NCBI RefSeq assembly: GCF_019469425.1
Contig: NZ_CP048272.1
Coordinates: 1,178,001 to 1,242,000 of the forward strand
Source of the DNA: Bifidobacterium asteroides
GTDB taxonomy: Bacteria; Actinomycetota; Actinomycetes; Actinomycetales; Bifidobacteriaceae
Direction: 5' to 3'
DNA length: 64,000 bases
Part shown: piece after piece, positions 28,499 to 37,979 of the stretch
Layout: each line of letters begins with the position of its first letter
Position numbering within the stretch: position 1 is the stretch's first letter
Translations under genes and position numbers: made by a program
Notes under the pieces: generated by a model
Told to the model about the DNA's origin: nothing
Databases searched by the model: none
Seen by the model: the letters and a program-made list of their open reading frames with translations, nothing else

Positions 28499-28628
28499 TA
28501 TCTACCACTTCTTCTTGCTGCTGTATCTGGTTGCTCGGGTGCGATGCTTATGGCGATGCCCGGTACCCGAACTATCGCATAGGCAGGCCCAAACCTGTCC
28601 GGCGCATTTCGCATAGTGACCGTCTCAG

Positions 28629-28666
28629 ACAAAAAGGCCGCAGGATCGTGATGATCCCACGGCCTT
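28629..28666 (-). terminator. Terminator of rplY
   Basis: AAGGCCG and CGGCCTT arms enclose an inner GGATC/GATCC stem, followed on the minus strand by TTTTTGTC. It lies about 20 bases beyond the rplY stop. Confidence 0.85.
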
Positions 28667-28685
28667 ATAGAACGGAACTCTGGGT

Positions 28686-29309
28686 TCACTCGCCCTGGGC
28701 GTCGGCCTCCGGAGCAGCTTCCGCATCGGCCTGTTCGGTCTCCTCGGAGGGGGTCTCCAGGCTCTCCTCCTTGGGGATCTCGACTGAGACGATGGAATCC
28801 TCCATATCGTCGATGACCAGCTCGGAGCCCTCGGGCAGCTTGACGTCCTTTGCCAGGATCTTGTCGCCCTCGGACAGGCCCTCCACGCTGATGTCGATGC
28901 GCTCGGGCAGGTTGGACACGTCAGCCCTGACCTGCAGATTCTGGGTGTCGATCAGCGCCACGGCGGCGCCCTTGGTCTCGCCGCTGACGAAGACAGGCAC
29001 CTCCACGGTGACCTTCTCGCCGGCGCGGACCTCGTAGAAGTCGATATGCTCCACCTGGCGCTTGACCGGGTTGCGCTGCACGTCCTTGACCACGGCCGTC
29101 TTGGTCTGTCCGCCGAAGCTGATGGAGAAGAGGGCGTTGGCGCGACGCAGGGCCAGAGTGGTCTCGCGCATGGGCAGCTTGATGTAGTCGGGCTGGGCGC
29201 CGCCGGCGTAGATGGTGGCGGGAATCTGCTGGGCCACGCGCATGCGGCGTGCCGCTCCCTTGCCGAATTTGTCGCGGACTTCGCCATCGAGCTTAATTGT
29301 GTTAGCCAT
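28686..29309 (-). CDS. rplY: 50S ribosomal protein L25 (CTC/TL5 form)
   Basis: 5S rRNA-binding ribosomal protein of 207 residues. The L25 domain (about 1-95, with GKGAARRMR and QIPATIYAGG) is followed by the TL5 C-terminal domain, then an acidic Glu/Ala-rich tail. ATG 29309 has an AAGGAAG site and gives the canonical MANTIKLDGEVR start; the frame is open further upstream but shows no family sequence. It is transcribed alone, with a long leader (about 155 bases) from the predicted promoter at 29469-29497 and its own terminator. Confidence 0.95.
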   Translation of the reverse strand: MANTIKLDGEVRDKFGKGAARRMRVAQQIPATIYAGGAQPDYIKLPMRETTLALRRANALFSISFGGQTKTAVVKDVQRNPVKRQVEHIDFYEVRAGEKVTVEVPVFVSGETKGAAVALIDTQNLQVRADVSNLPERIDISVEGLSEGDKILAKDVKLPEGSELVIDDMEDSIVSVEIPKEESLETPSEETEQADAEAAPEADAQGE

Positions 29310-29323
29310 GCTGGCTTCCTTCC

Positions 29324-29339
29324 TTGAGTGGTTCCTCAA
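29324..29339 (-). promoter_or_regulatory. Small hairpin next to the rplY ribosome site
   Basis: TTGAG and CTCAA arms around a 6-base loop, just upstream of the AAGGAAG site. It could influence initiation, but the stem is only 5 pairs. Confidence 0.3.
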
Positions 29340-29468
29340 GACCGACCTGGGCCGGTCCTGGCGCATCGCCGCGTCGGATTCCGGACCGCCCATAAGGAAA
29401 GGCCGCCGATGATCCAGCCGAGTCGATAACGGAGGCCATAAATCCTCCCTCGCCAAAGCAACATGTGT

Positions 29469-29497
29469 ACTTTAGCACCCAGCCTGCCCTTTTCCAA
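29469..29497 (-). promoter_or_regulatory. Promoter of rplY
   Basis: TTGGAA (29492-29497) and TAAAGT (29469-29474) on the minus strand with a 17-base spacer, about 160 bases before the rplY ATG. Each hexamer matches the consensus at 4 of 6 positions. Confidence 0.45.
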
Positions 29498-29544
29498 GTA
29501 GGCGGCTATTCTGGACATATCCCGCGATTATTGAAGGAGACAAC

Positions 29545-31566
29545 GTGTCGTTACTAGCATCGGCCAAATCTTTTATGGCACACCAAGTGGGTCATGGGGA
29601 GGGACCGACTGGCGAGGAGAATGGGGATCCGTCACAGGCCTCCCCCCGGGCCGCCGAGGAGTCACTCGCCCTGCCCAACACGCATTTCTGGTCGGCCGAC
29701 TACGCCACCACCACGCGCATGGATCCAGCCTCGGGGCTGCTTTCGGCCACCACCGCCGGCATGGGACCGGTGCCAGACGACATGACTGTCTATGACATCT
29801 ACGCCGACCGGGCCCGCCGCACCCCCGACCAGCCGGTTCTGCACTTCGTGGAGAACGGCAGCTGGACCTACCGGACCGGCCGTGAGATCCTGCATGACAT
29901 CAGAACCACCGCCAAGGGCTTCTTGCACTATGGGCTGAAGAAGGGCGATGCCGTGGCCTTCATGTGCAGGACCAGCTACGAGTGGGACATCGTGGATGCC
30001 GCAGTCCTGTCCATCGGCGGGGTCATCGCCACCATCTACGACACCGATTCGGCCGAGCAGATTCGATTCATCGTCAACAACTCCGACGCCAGGCTGCTGG
30101 TGGTGCAGACCGCTGAGATGCGCGCCAAGGCCGAGGGGGCCGACAAGGACTGCCCTACCCTGGAGCGGATCGCCTGTCTGGAGTCCGGGGCCCTGCAGGA
30201 GCTGCAGGCCTACGGGGAGTCGGTCAGCGACACCGAGCTTGACGAGCGGATCAACTCCATCCACAAGACTGACCTCTGCTCCATCGTCTACACCTCGGGT
30301 TCCACGGCGGCGCCCAAGGGCGTGGAGATGACCCATGAGCATTACTGCCAACTGGCCAGAAACCTGAACGCCTTCATCCCCAATCTGACCCTTGACCCGG
30401 ATGGATCCATCCTGCTTTTCCTGCCCCAGGCACACACCTTCGCTCGGGCCATCAGCTACGGGGTCGTCTACGGAACCATGCACGTGTACATATCCTCTGG
30501 ACTGGCAACCCTGCTGTCCGACCTGCAGGAGTCCAAGCCTACAGTCATTATCGGCGTGCCCAGGGTTTTCGAGAAGGTCTACAACGCCGCCTCCCAGAAG
30601 GCCGGGCACGGTATCAAGGGCAGAATCTTTAACGGAGCTGCTCGGGCGGCACGCACCTATATGGAGGACATCTCTCGCCAGGGCTGGCCAACCAGGCGAA
30701 GCGCCCTGCGGAGAGCCCTCTACGACCCGCTGGTCTACTCTTCCCTGCGCCAGGTCCTGGGCGGACGGGCCAAGTGGATCGTCTCCGGAGGCGCTCCTCT
30801 GGACCCGGAGCTGCTGGGGTTCTTCCGCGGCTCCAATGTCCCGGTCTATGAGGGCTACGGCCTGACTGAGACCACTGCGCCCTGCGCCTTCAACCCCCTG
30901 GGCACCCCCTACCACAGGGGCTCGGTGGGCATCCCCTTCCCGGGATTCACCATCCGCATCGCCTCGGACGGCGAGGTGCAGATCAAGGGCGTCTGCGTAT
31001 TCCACAGCTACCACAAGAACGAGGAGGCCACCCGCGATTCTTTCACTGGGGACGGCTGGTACGCCACAGGCGACTTGGGGCGGCTCTCCCGAGACGGGTT
31101 CCTCTTCCTGACCGGGCGCAAGAAGGACCTGATCATCACGGCCGGAGGCAAGAACGTCTCCCCCAGGCCCATCGAGGAAGTCATCGAACGTTCCGAGATC
31201 GTCTCCCAGGCTCTGGTTCTGGGCGACAAGCGCCCCTTCATTTCTGCCCTGGTCACCCTGAACGAGTCCGCCCTGCGGCCCTGGCTGGCATCCAAGGGGC
31301 TGGATCGCAACATGTCCCTGCAGGAGGCGGCGCAGAACGCCGTGGTACGGGCCGAAGTCCAGGAGTATGTGGACCGGGCCAATGAGGGCGTCTCACGGGC
31401 CGAATCGGTGCGCAAATTCATCATTCTGCCCGAGGAGTTCACCCAGGACAACGGGCTGATGACACCATCCATGAAGGTGATCCGGCCCAAGGTCATCGAG
31501 CGCTATGCCGACCTGCTGAACACCCGGATGTACACGGCCAAGCGCACCCCGGCACCCCGCCGCTGA
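29545..31566 (+). CDS. fadD: Long-chain acyl-CoA synthetase (AMP-forming)
   Basis: Activates fatty acids to acyl-CoA via an acyl-adenylate; 673 residues of the FadD15/ACSL type. The motifs are YTSGSTAAPKGVEMTH (AMP binding), GYGLTETTAPC and WYATGDLGRL, then RKKDLIITAGGKNVSP with the C-terminal catalytic Lys region. The N-terminus has about 50 extra disordered residues rich in Glu, Pro and Gly before the family core begins around FWSADYATTT. GTG 29545 has an AAGGAG site 5 bases upstream. In bifidobacteria, which lack beta-oxidation, such enzymes probably serve lipid recycling or detoxification; that role is inferred. Confidence 0.95.
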   Translation: MSLLASAKSFMAHQVGHGEGPTGEENGDPSQASPRAAEESLALPNTHFWSADYATTTRMDPASGLLSATTAGMGPVPDDMTVYDIYADRARRTPDQPVLHFVENGSWTYRTGREILHDIRTTAKGFLHYGLKKGDAVAFMCRTSYEWDIVDAAVLSIGGVIATIYDTDSAEQIRFIVNNSDARLLVVQTAEMRAKAEGADKDCPTLERIACLESGALQELQAYGESVSDTELDERINSIHKTDLCSIVYTSGSTAAPKGVEMTHEHYCQLARNLNAFIPNLTLDPDGSILLFLPQAHTFARAISYGVVYGTMHVYISSGLATLLSDLQESKPTVIIGVPRVFEKVYNAASQKAGHGIKGRIFNGAARAARTYMEDISRQGWPTRRSALRRALYDPLVYSSLRQVLGGRAKWIVSGGAPLDPELLGFFRGSNVPVYEGYGLTETTAPCAFNPLGTPYHRGSVGIPFPGFTIRIASDGEVQIKGVCVFHSYHKNEEATRDSFTGDGWYATGDLGRLSRDGFLFLTGRKKDLIITAGGKNVSPRPIEEVIERSEIVSQALVLGDKRPFISALVTLNESALRPWLASKGLDRNMSLQEAAQNAVVRAEVQEYVDRANEGVSRAESVRKFIILPEEFTQDNGLMTPSMKVIRPKVIERYADLLNTRMYTAKRTPAPRR

Positions 31567-31572
31567 GCACGA

Positions 31573-32526
31573 TCAGAACCCCAGGCGATCCAGCTGCCTG
31601 GGGTCGGTCTGCCAGTTGCGGGCCACCTTGACGTGCAGATCCAACCGGACCTTGCGACCCATGGTCCGGTTGACGGCAGTACGCAGCTTTTTCTTCACCC
31701 GCACCAGATGCTCGGCCCCACGCCCGATGACGATGGGCTTCTGGGAGTCGCGCTCTACATAAATGCCGATCTGAACTGTGTCGCGTCCGCCCTCCGGATC
31801 CGGTTCGATGGACTCCACACGGACGGCCAGGGAATGGGGTAGCTCGTCGTTGAGCTCTTCCAAGTAGGCTCCGCGAACCATCTCGGCGATCATATCTTCT
31901 GGACGCTCCTCGGTCAGCTGGTCGTCAGGGTAGAGCTGGGGGCCCTCGGGCATGGCATCAATCAAAACCTGTGCCACCTCGTCCACGTTGTCAGCCTCCA
32001 TGGCGCTGACCGGAACGATCTGAGAGAAGTCTGCAAAGGCGCCAATCTCCAGAAGCTTGTCCACCAGCTGGCTCTTGCCCAGTTGGTCGATCTTGGTCAC
32101 TATGGCGATCAGGGGCTTTCGCCAGATCCACTTGCCGTCCTTGTCCTTGCGGGCGAAGTCGGACCGCAGCCGGCTGAGAATGCGACGGTCGCCAGGGCCT
32201 ATGGCTTGGTCGGCAGGCAACAAAAAAGCAATGGCGTCCACGTCCGACAGGGAGGCCTCCACCACGTCGTTGAGCCGCTGGCCCAGCAGGGTGCGCGGAC
32301 GGTGAATGCCCGGGGTATCCACCAAGACCACCTGGGCCTCAGGGCGGGTCATAATCCCTCGAATAGCCTTGCGGGTGGTCTCCGGCCGGGAGGAGGCGAT
32401 GGCGATGGGCCTGCCTACCAGGGCGTTCATGAGCGTGGACTTGCCCACATTGGGTCGGCCTACTACTGCCACAAACCCCGATCGGTGGACCGGCGCCTTG
32501 GCATCACTGTGTTCTTCCTTGGTCAT
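31573..32526 (-). CDS. era: GTPase Era
   Basis: Essential small-subunit assembly GTPase that binds the 3' end of 16S rRNA; 317 residues. The GTPase domain has GRPNVGKST (G1), DTPGIHRPRTLLG (G3) and the NKxD-like TKID, followed by a KH domain with VIGRGAEHLVRVK. ATG 32526 overlaps the stop of the upstream CorC-type gene (ATGA). It closes a phoH-ybeY-corC-era cluster; YbeY and Era both act on 16S rRNA. Confidence 0.96.
   Translation of the reverse strand: MTKEEHSDAKAPVHRSGFVAVVGRPNVGKSTLMNALVGRPIAIASSRPETTRKAIRGIMTRPEAQVVLVDTPGIHRPRTLLGQRLNDVVEASLSDVDAIAFLLPADQAIGPGDRRILSRLRSDFARKDKDGKWIWRKPLIAIVTKIDQLGKSQLVDKLLEIGAFADFSQIVPVSAMEADNVDEVAQVLIDAMPEGPQLYPDDQLTEERPEDMIAEMVRGAYLEELNDELPHSLAVRVESIEPDPEGGRDTVQIGIYVERDSQKPIVIGRGAEHLVRVKKKLRTAVNRTMGRKVRLDLHVKVARNWQTDPRQLDRLGF
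31579..31603. terminator. Hairpin between the converging fadD and era ends
   Basis: CCCCAGGC and GCCTGGGG, 8 perfect pairs with a 9-base loop, inside the last codons of era and 12 bases past the fadD stop. There is no T-run, so termination is doubtful. Confidence 0.35.
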
Positions 32527-33935
32527 GAATTCTCCTGACTGCCCTGCCCGGGTTGATCCCCGTCGGCCTGTTGGTCTTCTTGCCCTACACCGTCCTCCAG
32601 GGCGATGCTGGATCCGTTGGCTGGCTCGACCACGATGGTGGCGATCTTCTTGCGGCGACCCACGGCTTCTCCTGCGGTCAGCCTGATTCCTCGGGTCACT
32701 GCCGATGAGCCTGAGACTGGCACGGAGCCCAGCAGCTTGGTCAGCAGGCCATAGACCGTATCCACATCGTCCTCGTCGATGGTGATCTCGTAGAGCTCCT
32801 CCAGGTCGGCAATGGGCGTGCGGACCGGCAACTGCCAGGTGTGTGGGCCGATCTGCTTGGGCTCATCGTGCTGGACCTGGTCATGCTCGTCCTCCAGCTC
32901 CCCCACGATCTGCTCGATGGCGTCCTCAATGGTGACCAGACCGGCGATGCCCCCGTATTCGTCCACGACCACAGCCAGGTGGTGGCGGGAGCGCTGCATG
33001 TAGTGGAAGAGGTCGTCCACCGGCTTGGATTCAGGCACCAGGACGGGCCGACGGATGATGGAGGCGATCGATCTGTCGCCCTTACGGCTAAAGGCCAGGG
33101 CGCGGACCACATCCTTCAAGTAGACGATGCCGACCAGGTCATCCACGTCGTCGCCAATGGCGGGAATGCGGGAGAATCCCGACCGGGAGAAGAGCTTCAG
33201 GGCCGAATCCAAAGTGGCATCCTTGGAGATGCAGATCATATCGGTGCGAGGAACCATGATCTCCCGGGTAAGCGTAGTCGACAGGGTCAGCACGTTCTTC
33301 AGCATCTCGGAGATCTCCGGATCGAAGGCGCCGGCCTCCACCAGCTGGTCGACCATAGCACGGCCCTGTTCGATCTGGATCTTCTCCAGTTCCTCGTCGT
33401 CGGAAAGGTCGCCACGATGGTTTTTGCGGGAACGGGCCTCAGCCTGCCGCCGACGCTTGAAAGGCGTCAGAAGAACGGCCAGCCCGACCAGACGCACGTG
33501 CTTGAGCAGCGTTTCCATAGGCTGGCGGGAGCGGCCATGCGGACCCAGAGTGACGGAGACGGCGGCCACCAGGATGGCCATGACCACTCCACACAGCAGC
33601 TGCTCCCAGAGGGACAGGCCGCCAAGAGCAGCCATGCTGGCCACCAGGACACCGACCATGATGTCGCAGATGATGCGGAAAAAGGCACAGGCGCTTCCGG
33701 TCACCTGCCGTTGGGAGATCAGACTCTGGGCCCGATGAATACGGTCGATTCGCTTCATCCTAGAGAACTGGCTGAGTTCCTGATCGGTCTGCAATCCCAA
33801 GATCAAATTGTTGAGACTGGATCGGGTCACCCGGTTGAGTGCACCCTGGGCCTCGGCAAGCGCCAGAGAGAGCACGACCAGGGCGATTACGGCCAAAGCC
33901 ATGATCACCAAGGCGGCGATGGTCCGCTCACTCAT
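32523..33935 (-). CDS. CorC/CNNM-type hemolysin-family membrane protein with CBS pair
   Basis: The 470 residues show an N-terminal CNNM (DUF21) domain with about four hydrophobic segments (1-170), a Bateman module of two CBS domains ([20 protein letters not shown] onward) and a C-terminal CorC_HlyC domain ([11 protein letters not shown] to RLTAGEAVG), with an acidic/Gln tail. Relatives are linked to magnesium or cobalt transport. ATG 33935 follows a GGGAGG site and overlaps the ybeY stop by 8 bases; its own stop overlaps era. It is translationally coupled on both sides. Confidence 0.93.
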   Translation of the reverse strand: MSERTIAALVIMALAVIALVVLSLALAEAQGALNRVTRSSLNNLILGLQTDQELSQFSRMKRIDRIHRAQSLISQRQVTGSACAFFRIICDIMVGVLVASMAALGGLSLWEQLLCGVVMAILVAAVSVTLGPHGRSRQPMETLLKHVRLVGLAVLLTPFKRRRQAEARSRKNHRGDLSDDEELEKIQIEQGRAMVDQLVEAGAFDPEISEMLKNVLTLSTTLTREIMVPRTDMICISKDATLDSALKLFSRSGFSRIPAIGDDVDDLVGIVYLKDVVRALAFSRKGDRSIASIIRRPVLVPESKPVDDLFHYMQRSRHHLAVVVDEYGGIAGLVTIEDAIEQIVGELEDEHDQVQHDEPKQIGPHTWQLPVRTPIADLEELYEITIDEDDVDTVYGLLTKLLGSVPVSGSSAVTRGIRLTAGEAVGRRKKIATIVVEPANGSSIALEDGVGQEDQQADGDQPGQGSQENS

Positions 33936-34482
33936 GGGATTTGCCTCCCTGATGGGCATCGCGGCCGTACCGCTCATAGATCTCCAGAGCATTGGTGGCC
34001 CCGGCCGGCAGCGCGGCATCCGTGATGGGCCCTTGGCGCAGGGCCAAAAAGGTCAACAGGAGTTGGCGCTGCAATCCAAACATCTGCGCCTCCTGCTCCC
34101 TGCTGACGTGGTCATACCCCAGCAGATGCAGGGTACCGTGGATGGCCAGCAACAGCATCTCCTCCATGGTGGAATGGCCGGCTGCCAAGGCCTGCTGCGC
34201 CGCCACCCAGGGGCAGATGACGATATCGCCCAGGATTCCCTCCTGCCGATGGTTTTCATCGCCGGGGCGCAGCTCGTCCATGGGAAAGCTCATTACATCG
34301 GTAGGACCGTCCAGGTTCATCCAGCGCTCATGCAGCACCGCCATGGGCTCGGGATCGTTGAAGATGATGGTCATGTCGGACTGGGTGCTCACCCGCATCT
34401 GGTCCAGTACCCACACCCCCAAGTCGGAGAAGGTCTTGGCATCGATCAGCCATTGGGTCTCGTTGGTCACTTCTACGCTCAT
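33928..34482 (-). CDS. ybeY: Endoribonuclease YbeY
   Basis: Zinc-dependent RNase in 16S rRNA 3'-end maturation and 70S quality control. The metal motif [11 protein letters not shown] (H3xH5xH) is complete, and [11 protein letters not shown] is the other conserved block. At 184 residues it is a little longer than the usual 150-180. ATG 34482 overlaps the phoH stop by 4 bases. Confidence 0.95.
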   Translation of the reverse strand: MSVEVTNETQWLIDAKTFSDLGVWVLDQMRVSTQSDMTIIFNDPEPMAVLHERWMNLDGPTDVMSFPMDELRPGDENHRQEGILGDIVICPWVAAQQALAAGHSTMEEMLLLAIHGTLHLLGYDHVSREQEAQMFGLQRQLLLTFLALRQGPITDAALPAGATNALEIYERYGRDAHQGGKSHE

Positions 34483-35594
34483 GCCTGCTCCCGTCCCCGG
34501 TTGCTGGCTTGATCGGCGCGGTCGTAGGCCCGGACAATCTGCCCAACCAGTCGGTTGCGCACAACATCGGCCGCCTGCAGGTGTACGAAGGCAATATCGT
34601 TGATGCCGTGCAGCACCTGTTCTATAGTGGCCAGACCAGATGCGGGCCCGCCCAGATCCACCTGGGTGACGTCGCCGGTGATGACCATCTTGGTGTTGAA
34701 TCCAAGACGGGTCAGGAACATCTTCATCTGCCTGCGGGTGGTGTTTTGCGCTTCGTCCAGGATCACAAAGGCATCGTTCAGGGTACGCCCGCGCATGTAG
34801 GCCAGCGGGGCAACCTCAATGGTCTCATCAGCCAGAAGCCGATGGAGCCGCGAGGTGCCCAGCATGTCAGCCAGGGCATCGTAGAGGGGCCGCAGATAGG
34901 GGTCTACCTTCTCATTGAGGGTGCCAGGCAGGAAGCCCAGGCTCTCCCCCGCCTCCACGGCAGGCCTGGTCAGAATGATGCGCCCGATGCGCCCGGCCCG
35001 GAATTCCTGCACAGCCTTGGCCACCGCCAGATAGGTCTTGCCGGTGCCGGCCGGGCCGATGCCGAAAGTGATGGTATGCGTTTCAATGGCGGCCACGTAA
35101 GCAGACTGGCCAGCAGTCTTGGGCCTGATCGGACCCTTGGAGGCCTGGGTCAGAGGGCGGCGACGAACTGCAGCGGGGGCCGCCTGGCGGAGTTGACCGA
35201 TGCCTTCCAGTGTGTTGTCCTCCTCGGACTCTGCAATGGCTGTCTCCTGATAATTGCGGTCTGTAATGTTAATTGTCCGCCCTTCTGGAGGGGAGTAATC
35301 GGCTGCGCCGGCCGTCCCCAAGCGGCGATGGTCCAGTATTCGCCCCACCTGATCGGCATCCACTGGGACCTGGTCGGCTGTCTGCATGAGTTCGGTCAGC
35401 AGGTCCCGTATTTGAGCCGCCTGAACGTCCCCCTGCCGGTCTTGAGCCTGCAGCATGATCTGGTTGCCACGAACCAGGATGGACACTGCCGGGAAGGCGC
35501 GCTCAATCCTGTCGATGACTGCATCCTCCGGCCCCAGCACCTGAACCGGGTCGATCCCCTCCGGAATCTCCAGGGTTCGCGTAGTTACCGCCAC
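34479..35594 (-). CDS. phoH: PhoH-like ATPase
   Basis: The 371-residue PhoH-family ATPase shows [13 protein letters not shown] (Walker A) and [11 protein letters not shown] (Walker B), with an N-terminal region (about 1-130) containing [13 protein letters not shown] that is usual for PhoH. The start is GTG 35594 with an AGGAAGGGA site. It heads the phoH-ybeY-corC-era group; the family is thought to act on RNA, consistent with YbeY and Era. The HIT gene lies 40 bases upstream. Confidence 0.94.
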   Translation of the reverse strand: MAVTTRTLEIPEGIDPVQVLGPEDAVIDRIERAFPAVSILVRGNQIMLQAQDRQGDVQAAQIRDLLTELMQTADQVPVDADQVGRILDHRRLGTAGAADYSPPEGRTINITDRNYQETAIAESEEDNTLEGIGQLRQAAPAAVRRRPLTQASKGPIRPKTAGQSAYVAAIETHTITFGIGPAGTGKTYLAVAKAVQEFRAGRIGRIILTRPAVEAGESLGFLPGTLNEKVDPYLRPLYDALADMLGTSRLHRLLADETIEVAPLAYMRGRTLNDAFVILDEAQNTTRRQMKMFLTRLGFNTKMVITGDVTQVDLGGPASGLATIEQVLHGINDIAFVHLQAADVVRNRLVGQIVRAYDRADQASNRGREQA

Positions 35595-35634
35595 GGATTC
35601 CCTTCCTGCACGATGACGATGGTGAACACGGGCA

Positions 35635-35982
35635 TCACTCGGGCAACACCTGTCCGGTCAGGACGTGTGCGTGGACATGGAAGACTGATTGGCCGGCATC
35701 CTCCCCCGTGTTGAAAATCAGCCGGTAGGCTCCATGATAGTCCTGATCGGCGATCTGCTGCGCCACCTGGACGATGTGGGCCAGAGTGTCAGGATCAGCC
35801 TTGGCCAGGTCGGCCACCGACGCATAGTGGTGACGCGGGACGATCAGGACATGGACGGGGGCCTTGGGGTTGGCATCCTTGAAAGCGTAGACGGTCTCAT
35901 CCTCATAGACCTTTTCGCTGGGGACCTCCCCTGCCACGATTCTGCAGAAAATGCAGTCCTCCTGTCGATCGTCATCGCTCAT
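35635..35982 (-). CDS. HIT family protein (HINT type)
   Basis: The 115-residue protein carries the histidine triad HVHAHVL, an N-terminal CIFCRIVAGEVPS block with the two Cys of zinc-binding HINT proteins, and VPRHHYAS. The family hydrolyses nucleoside phosphoramidates. ATG 35982 has an AAGGAG site 5 bases upstream; an in-frame GTG at 35988 overlaps that site. It precedes phoH and is probably cotranscribed. Confidence 0.94.
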   Translation of the reverse strand: MSDDDRQEDCIFCRIVAGEVPSEKVYEDETVYAFKDANPKAPVHVLIVPRHHYASVADLAKADPDTLAHIVQVAQQIADQDYHGAYRLIFNTGEDAGQSVFHVHAHVLTGQVLPE

Positions 35983-36079
35983 GACCACTCCTTGCTTCCT
36001 TACTGTTTGCCGAAATTGCTGTTTTTGGTGTTTTCGCTGTTTTCCATCTTATTGTCGAGGTTGTATATTGCGTGCGACT

Positions 36080-36880
36080 TCATGCGCTGGGCTCAGGGGC
36101 CTCTGACTGCCAGCGACCCAGCATGTCCGCCAGCAGGGTCAGGGCCACAGGTCCAGCCAGGGCAGCCCGGAGGATATTGTCCCCCAACCGGACTGCCAGG
36201 GCCCCCTCCCTCATCATGGTCTGGACCTCCTGATCGGCAATTCCGCCTTCAGGACCCACAACCACGGCGACCGACGAGCTCTTTGGCAGCTTGTCTACGC
36301 GTTTGCGGACCGCATCCCAACCAAGGTCGGCGTCCTGGTGCAGCACCAGGACCAGGCCTCCCTCATCGGTCGCCTTCCGACACCAGGCGGCCAGACCACG
36401 GCTGTCCACCTTGCCCAGCAGCCGAGGACGGTAGGCCCTCCGGCTCTGCTCAGTGGCTGCTTCCAAGACGGCCTGCCAGTGCCGGTCGTTGCGGCCTGGC
36501 CTCCATTTGGCTATGGACCGATCAGCCTGCCAGGGCATCACTTCATCCACGCCGATCTGGGTGGCCATATCTATGGCTTGCTCGTCCCTGCCGCCCTTAG
36601 CCAGGGCCTGGACCAGAATCAGTTCTTTCTCGGGAGGCGCCTGCCGGCCCACAGCGGTGACCTCCACCAGGCCGGTTGAGGCATCTCTGACCAGGGCGCT
36701 GATGCGCAGTCCGCTCCCGTCTGATAAATCCAGCTGGTCCCCGTTCTTCAGCCTCATGGAACCCAAGGCATGACGACAAACGTGCTCGGGCAGGGTCAGA
36801 CGCCAGCCAGCATGGAGCTCATCGCTGGCCAGTGGGGAATCATCGTGGTCGGGATCCAACAGGAAGAGGGGTGCAGTCAT
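36080..36880 (-). CDS. rsmE: 16S rRNA (uracil-1498-N3)-methyltransferase
   Basis: SPOUT methyltransferase of 266 residues, with an N-terminal PUA-like domain and a trefoil-knot C-terminal domain (VVVGPEGGIAD and RLGDNILRA). The usual ILRxETA motif reads ILRAALAG, replacing the Glu-Thr. ATG 36880 has no clear ribosome site. It is followed by the HIT gene after a 97-base gap. Confidence 0.92.
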   Translation of the reverse strand: MTAPLFLLDPDHDDSPLASDELHAGWRLTLPEHVCRHALGSMRLKNGDQLDLSDGSGLRISALVRDASTGLVEVTAVGRQAPPEKELILVQALAKGGRDEQAIDMATQIGVDEVMPWQADRSIAKWRPGRNDRHWQAVLEAATEQSRRAYRPRLLGKVDSRGLAAWCRKATDEGGLVLVLHQDADLGWDAVRKRVDKLPKSSSVAVVVGPEGGIADQEVQTMMREGALAVRLGDNILRAALAGPVALTLLADMLGRWQSEAPEPSA

Positions 36881-36969
36881 GGTGTTAGGCTACAGCCCGC
36901 CGCCGAAAAAGCACTCTCCGTGACGACACGCTCCCCCAATCGCTCAGTGCGTGATTCCGCCCAAGATGC

Positions 36970-36975
36970 TATGAT
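36970..36975 (+). promoter_or_regulatory. -10 box for the tRNA-Leu gene
   Basis: TATGAT (5 of 6) ends 24 bases before the tRNA 5' end. No convincing -35 box lies 17 bases upstream. Confidence 0.35.
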
Positions 36976-36999
36976 TATTTCCGTTGCAATTACGCACCT

Positions 37000-37088
37000 G
37001 TCCGGGTGGCGGAATGGTAGACGCGCTAGCTTGAGGTGCTAGTGCCTATATATATACAGGCGTACGGGTTCAACTCCCGTTCCGGACA
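37000..37088 (+). tRNA. tRNA-Leu (anticodon GAG)
   Basis: The acceptor arms GTCCGGG and TCCGGAC (one G-T pair) are complete. The D-arm GCG/CGC, the anticodon stem CTAGC/GCTAG with loop TTGAGGT (GAG at 37033-37035) and the T-arm ACGGG/CCCGT with TTCAACT are also complete, and the discriminator is A. The long variable arm has GCCT/AGGC ends around an alternating TA stretch. No CCA is encoded. The 3' end overlaps the stop of the converging MerR-type gene. Confidence 0.96.
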
Positions 37089-37942
37089 CTCGATTCCAGG
37101 TCGTTGGAGACTACAGGGATCTCCATCCTGCTCACATATTCATCGAAGTCATTGGACTCGTATTCGCCGATGAGGCAGAACTCCAAGGGATCTCCGTCCA
37201 CACGGTAGCCCATGGTCTTTAGATCTTCGAGCATCTTGCCATGGATTTGTCTGCAGCGAGCAAAACTGCCCACGAAGGTGCAGGAGGCATAGGTGCCAGC
37301 TGGCAGATCATAATCACCGCTAAACCCTGGATCGGGGCAGTAGAGCAGGATGGCCTTGGGCGGGAACCAGCCCTTGACCGGACGTGAAGCATCCACTTGA
37401 TAACAGGTCAGCGTATTGAGGATCTGCAGCGTCTCGTGGTGCAGTGCCGTGTAGTGGGCGAATGCGAAGGGTATCCTGTCGTAGCCGATCATGTGGTCCG
37501 CCACCAGGGCGCAGTGACGCAAGGGACGGTGGACGATTACGGTCCGTGCCGGGGATATGGAAGTCATGGCATGCGTATACTTCTGCAGGCTGCTCAAGAG
37601 GCCACGCTTGATGGAGGCCAAATACCGCATCTGGCTGTCAACACGTTCCACCTCCTCGTCAATCAGCGAGAGGGTGGCATCGAAGGTGCGATTTTTCAAG
37701 TAATGTCCTATGCGGTCCAGGCTGAAATCCAGCTTCCGAAGGGCCTGTATAACGTTGAGCCGAGCAAAGTCGTCCGGCCCATAAAGTCGATAACCGTTGA
37801 CCGGATTGCGTCGGGGCACCACCAGCCCGATCTGCTCGTAGTAATACAGGGTCTCAGTGGTGATGTCGTACAAGCGTGCCGTCTGACGGATGGTGTAGCC
37901 CTCCTCGATCAGGCTCTCTGTGTCATCTACCTCGGCTTCCAT
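37070..37942 (-). CDS. MerR-family regulator with GyrI-like effector domain
   Basis: Transcription activator of 290 residues in the BmrR style. A MerR winged helix with YTIRQTARLYDITTETLYYYEQ and YRLYGPDDFARL occupies about residues 10-80, a coiled-coil dimerisation helix follows, and a C-terminal effector-binding domain (about 130-290) ends with CLIGEYES. BmrR-type proteins sense hydrophobic drugs. ATG 37942 has GGAGG 5 bases upstream. The gene is divergent from the carboxylesterase-MFS pair it probably controls. Its last six codons and stop are antisense to the tRNA-Leu T-arm and acceptor. Confidence 0.88.
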   Translation of the reverse strand: MEAEVDDTESLIEEGYTIRQTARLYDITTETLYYYEQIGLVVPRRNPVNGYRLYGPDDFARLNVIQALRKLDFSLDRIGHYLKNRTFDATLSLIDEEVERVDSQMRYLASIKRGLLSSLQKYTHAMTSISPARTVIVHRPLRHCALVADHMIGYDRIPFAFAHYTALHHETLQILNTLTCYQVDASRPVKGWFPPKAILLYCPDPGFSGDYDLPAGTYASCTFVGSFARCRQIHGKMLEDLKTMGYRVDGDPLEFCLIGEYESNDFDEYVSRMEIPVVSNDLESSVRNGS

Positions 37943-37969
37943 GGCTGCCTCCTGCACGGGTCTGGTCCG

Positions 37970-37979
37970 ACCCTAGGGT
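37970..37979. promoter_or_regulatory. Perfect palindrome upstream of the MerR gene
   Basis: ACCCTAGGGT, 10 bases, 28 bases before the MerR ATG. MerR operators are dyads of this kind, so it may be an autoregulatory site; short palindromes also occur by chance. Confidence 0.35.
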
